Origin: a bacterium
Lineage (GTDB): Bacteria > Bacillota > Clostridia > Lachnospirales > Lachnospiraceae
DNA length: 64,000 bases
Direction: 5' to 3'
Assembly: GCA_028724545.1 (NCBI GenBank)
Contig: JAQYCU010000024.1
Coordinates: forward strand, 62,001 to 126,000
How positions within the stretch are numbered: position 1 is the first letter of the stretch; each line of letters starts with the position of its first letter. The position numbers and the translations under genes were made by a program. This document shows positions 38,236 to 46,670 of the stretch, piece after piece. The notes under the pieces were generated by a model. The model saw only the letters and a program-made list of their open reading frames with translations. It was not told the origin of the DNA and ran no database searches.

Positions 38236-38260
38236 CATTTTTCTGGTTTTATGATAGAAA
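38232..38260 (+). promoter_or_regulatory. Promoter of the proS T-box leader
   Basis: TTGACA at 38232-38237, 17-base spacer, TAGAAA at 38255-38260. The -35 overlaps the stop of the QueH-Nudix gene. Confidence 0.55.
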
Positions 38261-38264
38261 TGAT

Positions 38265-38546
38265 TAGAAAGCGTTGATTAGAAATAGTAAGCATTTGAAA
38301 ATCACAGAGAGAAGCTGGATGGTGCGAAGCTTTGATGGGAGGATGCTGAACCAGTCTATGAGTTGTAAGATGAAAGCACAGATTTGTTAGGAACAGGTAT
38401 TTCTGTGAAGAAATCTTATCGGCAGCCTCCGTTATCATAGGCAGATAAGTGATAGGCTTATAGTGAGAGCAGACATAGTCTGAAGTTAGGTGGTAACACG
38501 GAGAAATTCGCCCTAAACCGTTTATTCGGTTTAGGGTTTTTATTTT
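38265..38546 (+). ncRNA. T-box leader (proline) controlling proS
   Basis: The leader has the conserved T-box AGGTGGTAACACGG at 38488-38501, which pairs with the uncharged tRNA acceptor end. An intrinsic terminator follows. A likely specifier is CCA (proline) at 38351-38353 in the context GCTGAACCAGTC, matching the downstream prolyl-tRNA synthetase. Exact Stem I limits are estimated. Confidence 0.85.
38511..38546 (+). terminator. T-box terminator hairpin
   Basis: Perfect 10-bp stem (38511-38520 with 38527-38536), 6-base loop, and a T-rich run to 38546. It should compete with an antiterminator containing the T-box sequence. Confidence 0.85.
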
Positions 38547-38609
38547 ATGAAAAAAGATACGGCAAAAGCAGTATATTTTTAAAATCAGCAAGGAGGATTT
38601 ATCGTTATT

Positions 38610-40358
38610 ATGAAAGTTTCAAAGTTAATTGGTTCCAGATTTAAGGAAAGACCGGCAGATTGTGTGATTGACAGCCATGCACTGATGGTACGTGGCGGAT
38701 ACATGAAAAATGTGGGAAATGGTATTTTTTCAGAGTTTCCGACATTAAAAAGAATTACGGCAAAAATCGAAAATATTATTCGTCAGGAGATGGATGCCAT
38801 TGATGGACAGGAAGTATTATTCCCTGTTGTTTTGCCGGCAGATTTGTGGGATGAATCTGGAAGATATGAATCGGTAGGAAGTGAACTGCTGCGTTTTACA
38901 GACCGTAACGACTCAAAAATGGTTTTGGCAATGACGCATGAAGAGGCAGCCGTACATTTAGTCAGAGAGTATGCACAGTCTTATACAAAATATCCGTTTA
39001 TGATATATCAGATTCAGAGAAAGTTCCGTGATGAAGCAAGACCAAGAGCCGGTATGATTCGTGTTCGTGAATTTACAATGAAAGATGCGTATTCTTTCCA
39101 TACTTCACAGGAAGATTTGGAGCGTTACTATAACAAATGTTATGATGCATACAACCGTATTTTTGCAAGGGCAGGAATCCCAGAGGTTGTGACAGTGGCT
39201 TCTGACTCTGGTATGATGGGGGGAAATATCTCTCACGAATATATGCTTCTGACACCGGTTGGAGAAGATTCTATTGTACTTTGTACAGAATGTGACTACC
39301 GTGCCAATATGGAGGCAGCAGAAAATAAAATAGACGATAATGTGTCAGGCGAATTAGAAGAATTACAGTGTATTGAAACACCGGACTGCAAGACAATTGA
39401 GGATGTCTGCAAGTTCTTAAAGAGTGATGTGACTTCTTCCTGCAAAGCTGTTGTATATCAGAAGAATGCAGATGATACATTTGTCGTAGCATTTGTGCGT
39501 GGTGATTATGAAGTAAATGAAACGAAACTTCGTAACCTGGTAGGCGAAGAAATCCATCCTGCTGAGATTACGGAAGAGGATTGTCTGGTAGCGGGTTATA
39601 TCGGACCATATGATATTGCAAAAGAAGCAGAATTTTATCTTGATGTCACATTAAAGGGAATCCCTTCTTTAGTGGCTGGTGCAAACAAAGAAGGATATCA
39701 TTATACAGGATTAAATCTGGAAAGAGATTTGGAAAAAGCAGAGTATGTTGATATTTCCAAAATACAGGAGGGAAGTATCTGCCCGTGCTGTGGAAAGAAA
39801 GCCATTACAATTCAGCGTGGTATTGAAGTAGGAAATATTTTCCAGCTTGGTACAAAATATACAGAGTCTATGGGAATGCAGTATACAGACGAAAATGGAA
39901 AGCAGCAGTATCCGATTATGGGATGTTATGGTATTGGTGTAGGCCGTCTGGCAGCGTCTATTTGTGAAGCACATCATGATGATTTCGGACCAATCTGGCC
40001 GATTTCCATTGCACCGTGGGAAGTTCACGTATGTTGTCTGCGTGCTGATGATGAAGAAACAAAGCAGACAGCTGACAAACTGTATCAGGATTTGCTAAAT
40101 GCCGGCGTGGAAGTTATTTATGACGACAGAGAGGGGATTCGTCCAGGGGCAATGTTCTCAGATGCTGACTTGCTGGGTGTTCCAATTCGTGTTGTTGTCA
40201 GCCCTAGAAATTTAAAAGAGTCCTGTGTTGAGATTACAACAAGAGATAAATCTGTCAAGGAAATGGTTCCTGTAGAGGAAGCAATGGCATTTATCCAGAA
40301 TCTGAAAAATGACCTGTATCAGAAAATCCAGGATAAGGTTGAGCCTTATAAAGAATAA
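38610..40358 (+). CDS. proS: Prolyl-tRNA synthetase, bacterial type
   Basis: Charges tRNA-Pro. The 582-residue length and the editing (INS) region between class II motifs 2 and 3 mark the bacterial type. Seen: motif 2 QRKFRDEARPRAGMIRVREF, INS domain (about 230-385), motif 3 IGVGRLAA and a C-terminal anticodon-binding domain (VYDDREGIRPGAMF-like IYDDREG). It is controlled by the proline T-box upstream. AAGGAGG lies 11 bases before the ATG. Confidence 0.95.
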   Translation: MKVSKLIGSRFKERPADCVIDSHALMVRGGYMKNVGNGIFSEFPTLKRITAKIENIIRQEMDAIDGQEVLFPVVLPADLWDESGRYESVGSELLRFTDRNDSKMVLAMTHEEAAVHLVREYAQSYTKYPFMIYQIQRKFRDEARPRAGMIRVREFTMKDAYSFHTSQEDLERYYNKCYDAYNRIFARAGIPEVVTVASDSGMMGGNISHEYMLLTPVGEDSIVLCTECDYRANMEAAENKIDDNVSGELEELQCIETPDCKTIEDVCKFLKSDVTSSCKAVVYQKNADDTFVVAFVRGDYEVNETKLRNLVGEEIHPAEITEEDCLVAGYIGPYDIAKEAEFYLDVTLKGIPSLVAGANKEGYHYTGLNLERDLEKAEYVDISKIQEGSICPCCGKKAITIQRGIEVGNIFQLGTKYTESMGMQYTDENGKQQYPIMGCYGIGVGRLAASICEAHHDDFGPIWPISIAPWEVHVCCLRADDEETKQTADKLYQDLLNAGVEVIYDDREGIRPGAMFSDADLLGVPIRVVVSPRNLKESCVEITTRDKSVKEMVPVEEAMAFIQNLKNDLYQKIQDKVEPYKE

Positions 40359-40409
40359 AGAGCAGGTTTTCGTCTTAGAAAAATAGCAAATGAATAACAA
40401 AGCAAAATG

Positions 40410-40444
40410 GAAAGCGTATGGCAAAATACTTGCAATACGCTTTC
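40410..40444 (+). terminator. Hairpin terminator after proS
   Basis: Ten-bp perfect stem (40410-40419 with 40435-40444), 15-base loop, followed by a short T-rich stretch. Confidence 0.6.
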
Positions 40445-40538
40445 GTTTCGTGTAAAATAATTATGTTTATGTCTAAAAGTGTCTTCCTTTTCAGGAAAGA
40501 CATTCTTTATAAAAATGATACGAAAGGCGGAAAGCAGC

Positions 40539-41768
40539 ATGTTTAAAATTAATGACAACTATTTGAAATTACCGGGAAGTTACCTTTTTTCTAACATTGC
40601 AAAGAAAGTAGCAGCCTATTCGGAAGCCCATCCGGAAAAAGCAGATAATATCATCCGTTTGGGAATTGGTGATGTTACATTACCATTGGCTCCAGCAGTT
40701 ATTGACAGACTGCACGGTGCTGTCGATGAAATGGCGGACCAGAGCACATTTAAAGGATATGCCCCTGATTTGGGATATGAGTTTTTACGTACAACGATAG
40801 TAGAGAATGATTATAAAACCCGTGGCTGTGATATTACGGCAGATGAGATATTTGTCAGTGACGGAGCAAAAAGTGATTCCGGAAATATCGGTGATATTTT
40901 CAGCGTAGACAATAAGATAGCAGTATGTGACCCTGTTTATCCTGTTTATGTAGATTCCAATGCGATGGCCGGACGTACCGGTGTATATAATCCGGAAACA
41001 GAAAAGTGGTCTAATGTTATTTATATGCCATGTACAAGGGAAAATGATTTTTGTCCGGAACTTCCAGAGGAGACACCGGATATTATTTATCTTTGCTTCC
41101 CTAACAATCCTACTGGTACGACGATTACAAAAGACCAGTTGCAGGTATGGGTTGATTACGCATTAAAGGTTGGTGCCGTTATCATTTATGATGCAGCATA
41201 TGAGGCATATATCACATCAGAAAATGTACCTCATTCTATTTATGAATGTGAAGGCGCAAAAGGCTGTGCAATTGAAATCAGAAGTTTTTCAAAAAATGCA
41301 GGATTCACGGGAACACGTCTTGGATTTACGGTAGTACCAAAGGATTTGAAGTGTGGAGATGTTTCTTTACATTCTTTATGGGCACGCCGTCATGGTACAA
41401 AATTTAATGGTGCACCTTATATCATCCAGGCTGCAGGTGCTGCTGTTTACACAGAAGAAGGTAAAAAGCAGACACAGGAGCAGATTGCATATTATATGAA
41501 TAATGCAAAGACAATTCGTGAAGGTCTGGTTGCAGCAGGTTATGAAGTTTATGGTGGAGTAGATGCACCATATATCTGGTTAAAGACACCGGACAATATG
41601 AAGTCTTGGGATTTCTTTGACTATCTGTTAGAAGACTTAAATGTAGTTGGTACACCTGGTTCAGGATTTGGTCCAAGTGGAGAAGGATATTTCCGTCTGA
41701 CAGCATTTGGCAGTGCCGAGAATACGGTAAAAGCAATGGAACGTATTAAAAGTGGCAAAGCAGACTAA
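40539..41768 (+). CDS. dapL: LL-diaminopimelate aminotransferase
   Basis: PLP enzyme converting tetrahydrodipicolinate directly to LL-diaminopimelate. The 409-residue protein is typical: INDNYLKLPGSYLFSNIAKK at the N-terminus, FVSDGAKSDSGNI, CFPNNPTGTT and the PLP lysine in RSFSKNAGFTGTRLG. With dapA and dapB this indicates the aminotransferase variant of lysine synthesis. AAAGGCGG before 40539 sets the start over an in-frame ATG at 40479. Confidence 0.94.
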   Translation: MFKINDNYLKLPGSYLFSNIAKKVAAYSEAHPEKADNIIRLGIGDVTLPLAPAVIDRLHGAVDEMADQSTFKGYAPDLGYEFLRTTIVENDYKTRGCDITADEIFVSDGAKSDSGNIGDIFSVDNKIAVCDPVYPVYVDSNAMAGRTGVYNPETEKWSNVIYMPCTRENDFCPELPEETPDIIYLCFPNNPTGTTITKDQLQVWVDYALKVGAVIIYDAAYEAYITSENVPHSIYECEGAKGCAIEIRSFSKNAGFTGTRLGFTVVPKDLKCGDVSLHSLWARRHGTKFNGAPYIIQAAGAAVYTEEGKKQTQEQIAYYMNNAKTIREGLVAAGYEVYGGVDAPYIWLKTPDNMKSWDFFDYLLEDLNVVGTPGSGFGPSGEGYFRLTAFGSAENTVKAMERIKSGKAD

Positions 41769-41820
41769 AAGGAAAGCATAATATCTGTGATATTGCAGGT
41801 ATTACAAAATAAAGAAAAAT

Positions 41821-41895
41821 AATGTGGTCAGAATCCGTATGGTTCTGGCTACATTCATTCAGAAAACTGCCGGAACATAACAACAGTTTTCTGAA
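41821..41895 (+). promoter_or_regulatory. Two hairpins between dapL and the DUF1002 gene
   Basis: An imperfect hairpin (41821-41833 with 41843-41855) is followed by a perfect 12-bp stem (41858-41869 with 41884-41895, 14-base loop) that ends 30 bases before the start codon. The first may terminate dapL; the second has no T-run and could be a leader element or operator. Confidence 0.4.
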
Positions 41896-41925
41896 AGGCA
41901 ACCGAATATGGAAAGGGAGCAGATT

Positions 41926-42855
41926 ATGAGAAAATTCAAAAATATCATTTTGGCAGGATTACTATCATTTGCAGTACTGGTGCCGGGTGGAATGGCTTCG
42001 GCAGATGCAGTTGTAGAAGAAGAAGATACCAGTTTTGACCGTTATATTGCGTTTGGTGCTGATTTGTCAGCATCTGACAAGCAGAAGGTACTGGATAACT
42101 TCGGCATTACAAAAGCAGATTTGGATGATTATAAAACAATAGAAATTACAAACAAAGAAGAGCATGAATATCTTGGAGATTATATTGATGCTTCCCTGAT
42201 TGGCAAGAGAGCACTTTCTTCTGTTATGATTGTCAAAACAGAAAAAGGAAGTGGTATTGATGTCAGTACGGAAAACATTACATATTGTACTTCCGGAATG
42301 TACTGTAACGCATTGGTAACGGCAGGTATGACAGATGCCCAGGTTACGGTTACAGGTCCTTTTGAAATTTCAGGAACATCTGCCCTGGTAGGAGCAATGA
42401 AAGCATACGCTACTATGACAGGACAGGAAATATCAGAAAGTACAATGGATACGGCAACAAATGAGCTGGTTGCAACAGCAGAACTGGCAGACAGTCTGGG
42501 GGATAAAGAGCAGGCAGCAGAACTGGTAGCAGCTGTAAAGCAAAAGGTATTTTCTGATGGCCTGACAACGCCAACAGATATCCGGGATGCTGTTACATCT
42601 TCAGCAGATGCGTTAAATATGAATATTTCTGACGAAGATGTAGACAAGATTGTTGATATGATGGAAAAAGTTTCAAGAGAAGACATTGATGTAGATGCCA
42701 TTACAGAACAGGCAAAAGAAATTTATGATAAATTAAAAGATGAAGGCATCGATTTTGGTGATGTCGATACGAGCGGCTTAATCGAAACGGTAGGAGATTT
42801 CTTTGCAAATATTTTTGAAGCAATTGCAGATTTCTTTACCGGATTATTTGGCTAG
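41926..42855 (+). CDS. Secreted DUF1002 protein
   Basis: A 309-residue protein with a clear signal peptide (RKFKNIILAGLLSFAVLVPG then GMASADA, cleavage near residue 25). The core resembles DUF1002: ALSSVMIVKTEKGSGIDV, ENITYCTSGMYCNALVTAG and VTVTGPFEISGTSALVGAMK. The end is hydrophobic (FFANIFEAIADFFTGLFG) and may associate with the membrane. The function of the family is unknown to me. GGGAG before 41926 sets the start. gatC begins 21 bases after it. Confidence 0.75.
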   Translation: MRKFKNIILAGLLSFAVLVPGGMASADAVVEEEDTSFDRYIAFGADLSASDKQKVLDNFGITKADLDDYKTIEITNKEEHEYLGDYIDASLIGKRALSSVMIVKTEKGSGIDVSTENITYCTSGMYCNALVTAGMTDAQVTVTGPFEISGTSALVGAMKAYATMTGQEISESTMDTATNELVATAELADSLGDKEQAAELVAAVKQKVFSDGLTTPTDIRDAVTSSADALNMNISDEDVDKIVDMMEKVSREDIDVDAITEQAKEIYDKLKDEGIDFGDVDTSGLIETVGDFFANIFEAIADFFTGLFG

Positions 42856-42876
42856 TCGCCAGAAAGGAAGGAAAAT

Positions 42877-43167
42877 ATGGCAAACATTATTTCAGACGAA
42901 ACAATCGAATATGTAGGAATCCTTGCAAAATTAGAACTGGATGAGCAGGAAAAGGAACGTGCCAAAAAAGATATTGGCGAGATGTTAGATTATATTGATA
43001 AATTAAATGAACTGGACACATCCAATGTAGAACCAATGTCCCATGTATTTCCTGTAAAGAATGTATTTCGAGAAGATGTGGTAGAAAATGAAGATGGACG
43101 CAGCCAGACGCTTGCCAACGCACCGGAGTGCAAGGAAGACAGTTTTGTTGTGCCAAAGACAATCTAG
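42877..43167 (+). CDS. gatC: Asp/Glu-tRNA amidotransferase subunit C
   Basis: Small chaperone-like subunit of the GatCAB complex, which makes Gln-tRNA and/or Asn-tRNA from mischarged tRNA. The 96-residue protein has [41 protein letters not shown] and the FVVPKTI end typical of GatC. AAGGAAGG precedes the ATG; gatA follows after 33 bases. Confidence 0.94.
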   Translation: MANIISDETIEYVGILAKLELDEQEKERAKKDIGEMLDYIDKLNELDTSNVEPMSHVFPVKNVFREDVVENEDGRSQTLANAPECKEDSFVVPKTI

Positions 43168-43200
43168 AATGACAGGAAAAAAGAGTAGGAGGATTGGTTT

Positions 43201-44661
43201 ATGTCTTTAATGAGTTTAACGGCAGTTGAATTAGGCAAAAAAATAAGGGCAAAAGAAGTATCCGTAGCAGAGGCAACGCAGGCTGCATTGGACGCAATCG
43301 CTGCCAAAGAAAGCAGTATCAACAGTTTTGTAACAGTTGATGCAAAAGGTGCATTGGAACGTGCAGCAAAAATTCAGGCAGGAATTGATGATGGAAGTCT
43401 GACAAGCCCTCTTGCGGGTGTTCCGGTAGCCATCAAGGATAATATGTGTACAAAGGGAATGCTGACAACCTGCAGTTCCAAAATATTAGGAAATTTCATT
43501 CCGACTTATACTTCAGAAGCAGTAGTAAATCTGGAGAAGGCAGGAGCAGTTATTCTGGGAAAAACAAATATGGATGAGTTTGCGATGGGAAGTACAACAG
43601 AAACTTCTGCTTATGGCCCGACAAAAAATCCATGGAATACAGAACATGTTCCAGGAGGTTCTTCCGGTGGTTCCTGTGCAGCAGTAGCAGCAGAAGAATG
43701 TCCGTATGCACTTGGTTCTGATACGGGTGGTTCTATCCGTCAGCCAAGTTCATTTTGTGGAGTTACCGGTATCAAACCAACGTATGGTACGGTATCACGT
43801 TATGGTCTGATTGCATATGGTTCTTCTTTGGACCAGATTGGACCGGTTGCAAAAGATGTAACAGACTGTGCAACAGTTCTGGAAACAATTGCATCCCACG
43901 ATAAAAAAGATTCTACTTCGGTAAAACGTGATTCCTATGATTTTACATCTGCATTAAAAGATGATGTCAAAGGAATGAAGATTGGTATTCCAAGAGATTA
44001 TTTTGGTGATGGTCTGGATGCAGAAGTTCGTGATGCAGTGATGGCTGCAGCAAAGGAACTGGAAAAGAAAGGGGCTATTGTCGAAGAGTTTGATTTAAGC
44101 CTGGTAGAATATGCGATTCCGGCATATTATGTAATTGCCTGTGCAGAAGCAAGTTCTAACCTTGCACGTTTTGACGGCGTGAAATATGGATACCGTACAG
44201 AAGAATTCAATGGTCTTCATAATATGTATAAAAAATCACGTTCGGAAGGTTTTGGAACAGAAGTAAAACGCCGTATTATGTTAGGTTCTTTCGTATTGAG
44301 TTCTGGATATTATGATGCATACTATCTGAAAGCACTTCGTACAAAAGCGTTGATTAAACAGGCGTTTGATAAGGCTTTTGAAAAGTATGACGTAATTCTG
44401 GGACCGGCAGCACCGACAACGGCACCACGCATTGGCGACAGTTTAAGTGACCCGATTAAAATGTATCTGGGAGATATCTATACGATTTCTGTCAATCTTG
44501 CCGGACTTCCGGGAATTTCACTTCCATGTGGTACAGATTCAAAGGGACTTCCGATAGGATTACAGTTAATTGGTAATTGTTTTGAAGAAAAGAAAATCAT
44601 TCGTGCAGCATATGCTTTTGAACAGACAAGAGATTATGTGCACAGCCCTATGGCAGATTAA
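43201..44661 (+). CDS. gatA: Asp/Glu-tRNA amidotransferase subunit A
   Basis: Glutaminase subunit of GatCAB. The 486-residue amidase-signature protein has the catalytic Lys in PVAIKDNMCTKG and the Ser-cisSer-Lys triad region GGSSGGSCAAVAA and SDTGGSIRQPSSFCG. TAGGAGG precedes the ATG. Confidence 0.96.
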   Translation: MSLMSLTAVELGKKIRAKEVSVAEATQAALDAIAAKESSINSFVTVDAKGALERAAKIQAGIDDGSLTSPLAGVPVAIKDNMCTKGMLTTCSSKILGNFIPTYTSEAVVNLEKAGAVILGKTNMDEFAMGSTTETSAYGPTKNPWNTEHVPGGSSGGSCAAVAAEECPYALGSDTGGSIRQPSSFCGVTGIKPTYGTVSRYGLIAYGSSLDQIGPVAKDVTDCATVLETIASHDKKDSTSVKRDSYDFTSALKDDVKGMKIGIPRDYFGDGLDAEVRDAVMAAAKELEKKGAIVEEFDLSLVEYAIPAYYVIACAEASSNLARFDGVKYGYRTEEFNGLHNMYKKSRSEGFGTEVKRRIMLGSFVLSSGYYDAYYLKALRTKALIKQAFDKAFEKYDVILGPAAPTTAPRIGDSLSDPIKMYLGDIYTISVNLAGLPGISLPCGTDSKGLPIGLQLIGNCFEEKKIIRAAYAFEQTRDYVHSPMAD

Positions 44662-44774
44662 AATATTGCAGCAATATGGCTTGAAATTGATGAAAGAGTA
44701 GTAATTTGAGCGTGTCGGGACAGCATTTTGCAAAGAATGTCATAAAAGTACACCGGCACAGAAAAGAGGAAAGC

Positions 44775-46208
44775 ATGAAACAGTTTGAAACCGTAATTGG
44801 ACTTGAGGTACATGTGGAATTGGCAACAAAAACCAAGATTTTCTGTTCCTGTTCCACAGAGTTTGGAGGAGAACCAAATTCCCATACCTGTCCGGTATGT
44901 ACCGGTATGCCGGGTTCTTTGCCGGTATTAAATAAACAGGTGGTAGAATATGCAGTTGCCGTCGGACTTGCGACAAATTGCAAGATTACACAGAATTGCA
45001 AATTTGACCGAAAAAATTATTTTTATCCGGATAATCCACAGAATTATCAGATTTCTCAATTATATCTGCCAATCTGCCGGGATGGTGGAATCGAAATCGA
45101 AACAGAAGATGGCACCAAAAAGACAATCGGCATTCACGAAATCCATATGGAAGAGGATGCAGGTAAATTAGTACATGATGAATGGGGAGAAAATTCATTA
45201 GTTGACTTTAACCGTTCTGGCGTTCCATTGATTGAAATTGTATCAGAACCGGATATGCGCTCAGCAGATGAAGTGATTGCCTATCTTGAAAAACTGCGTC
45301 TGATTATTCAATATCTGGGTGCGTCAGATTGTAAATTACAGGAAGGTTCGATGAGAGCCGATGTAAACCTGTCTGTTCGTGAAGCAGGCTCTACGGAATT
45401 TGGAACACGTACGGAAATGAAAAACTTAAATTCATTCAAGGCGATACGCAGGGCAATCGAAGGAGAAACAGAGCGTCAGATAGATTTGATTGAGTCAGGT
45501 CAGAAAGTGATTCAGGAAACAAGACGTTGGGATGATGCAAAAGAATATTCTTATGCGATGCGTTCTAAAGAAGATGCACAGGATTACCGTTATTTTCCAG
45601 AACCTGATTTGGTTCCAATTGTTATCAGTGATGAATGGCTTGCAGAAATTAAAAGCTGTCAGCCAGAGTTAAGAACAGAAAAACTGGAGCGTTATAAGAA
45701 GGAATTTAATATTCCGGATTATGATGCCAAGATAATTACTTCTAATAAAAAACTGGCTGATATTTTTGAAGAAACAACAGCAATTTGCAACAACCCAAAG
45801 AAAGCAGCTAACTGGCTGATGGGCGAAACCATGCGTTTGTTAAAGGAACATGAGATGGACGTTGAAGACATCTCCTTTGCACCTGCAAATCTGGCAAAAC
45901 TGATTCAGCTGACAGAGGACAGGGCAATTAACAGTTCGGTTGCAAAAGAAGTATTTGAAAAGATTTTTGAAGAAAATATTGACCCGGAGAAATATGTAGA
46001 AGAGAATGGACTAAAAACAGTAGCAGATGACGGGGCATTGCGCAGCACTATCGAGAAGATTGTTGCAGAAAATCCACAGTCGGTAGAAGATTATAAGAGT
46101 GGCAAGAAAAAAGCTATCGGATTCCTGGTTGGACAGACAATGAAAGCAACACAGGGAAAAGCAGACCCTGGTATGGTCAACCAGATTCTGACAGAATTAT
46201 TGAAGTAG
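44775..46208 (+). CDS. gatB: Asp/Glu-tRNA amidotransferase subunit B
   Basis: tRNA-binding kinase subunit of GatCAB. The 477-residue protein starts KQFETVIGLEVHVELATKTK. It has the zinc cysteines in CSCSTEFGGEPN and CPVCTGMPG, RKNYFYPDNPQNYQISQ, and the C-terminal YqeY-like domain ending GMVNQILTELL. The start at 44775 follows AAGAGG. The 113-base gap after gatA holds nothing I can support. Confidence 0.95.
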   Translation: MKQFETVIGLEVHVELATKTKIFCSCSTEFGGEPNSHTCPVCTGMPGSLPVLNKQVVEYAVAVGLATNCKITQNCKFDRKNYFYPDNPQNYQISQLYLPICRDGGIEIETEDGTKKTIGIHEIHMEEDAGKLVHDEWGENSLVDFNRSGVPLIEIVSEPDMRSADEVIAYLEKLRLIIQYLGASDCKLQEGSMRADVNLSVREAGSTEFGTRTEMKNLNSFKAIRRAIEGETERQIDLIESGQKVIQETRRWDDAKEYSYAMRSKEDAQDYRYFPEPDLVPIVISDEWLAEIKSCQPELRTEKLERYKKEFNIPDYDAKIITSNKKLADIFEETTAICNNPKKAANWLMGETMRLLKEHEMDVEDISFAPANLAKLIQLTEDRAINSSVAKEVFEKIFEENIDPEKYVEENGLKTVADDGALRSTIEKIVAENPQSVEDYKSGKKKAIGFLVGQTMKATQGKADPGMVNQILTELLK

Positions 46209-46248
46209 CGTATGTGTTAGTTCTTTCACAAAAGGAGGGAGTGCCAGT

Positions 46249-46611
46249 ATGGAAAAGATGGAGCAGAGAAGGGCAAAGAGAATACCGGTTTCTTTAAGTC
46301 TGGAAGTTTCGTCACTTTTTAAGCAGGACAATGTAAAAGTAAATAATATCAATGCACCGATTATAGTGCATGATATTTCCAAAAGTGGAATTGGCTTTTC
46401 CACGGAAAGTACATTGCCGATTGGTTATTATTTTAATGCCAGATTAGAGTTCGCCAGAAAGGATGAAGTGCTAAATTGTGTTGTCCGGATTATCAGACAG
46501 GGCAATACGGAAGATGGCAGAAAATTCTACGGATGTGAATTTGTAGGTCTGTCACCTGTTTTAGACTATATCTTTGAAAATATCGAAAAAGAAAGCGAAA
46601 AAAAGGAATAA
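46249..46611 (+). CDS. PilZ domain protein, probable c-di-GMP sensor
   Basis: A 120-residue single-domain protein. RRAKRIPV supplies the RxxxR motif and HDISKSGIGF the D/NxSxxG motif, both needed for c-di-GMP binding. The following beta-strands (ARLEFARKDEVLNCVVRIIR) fit the PilZ barrel. No output domain is present, so it would act through a partner. GGAGGGAG precedes the ATG. The convergent neighbour is a FliK-like protein. Confidence 0.82.
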   Translation: MEKMEQRRAKRIPVSLSLEVSSLFKQDNVKVNNINAPIIVHDISKSGIGFSTESTLPIGYYFNARLEFARKDEVLNCVVRIIRQGNTEDGRKFYGCEFVGLSPVLDYIFENIEKESEKKE

Positions 46612-46615
46612 AAAG

Positions 46616-46652
46616 AAAAACCTTCACAGGAAAAGTCTTGTGAAGGTTTTTT
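46616..46652 (+). terminator. Bidirectional terminator between the PilZ and FliK-like genes
   Basis: Stem 46621-46628 with 46639-46646, extended by flanking A and T runs, so it can terminate on both strands. Confidence 0.8.
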
Positions 46653-46670
46653 ATATCTTTCTAAGATAAT

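Noticed and set aside
42180-42701. Minus-strand frame of 173 codons inside the DUF1002 gene
   Set aside because: Ser/Ala-rich shadow; the plus strand has a signal peptide and a good ribosome site.
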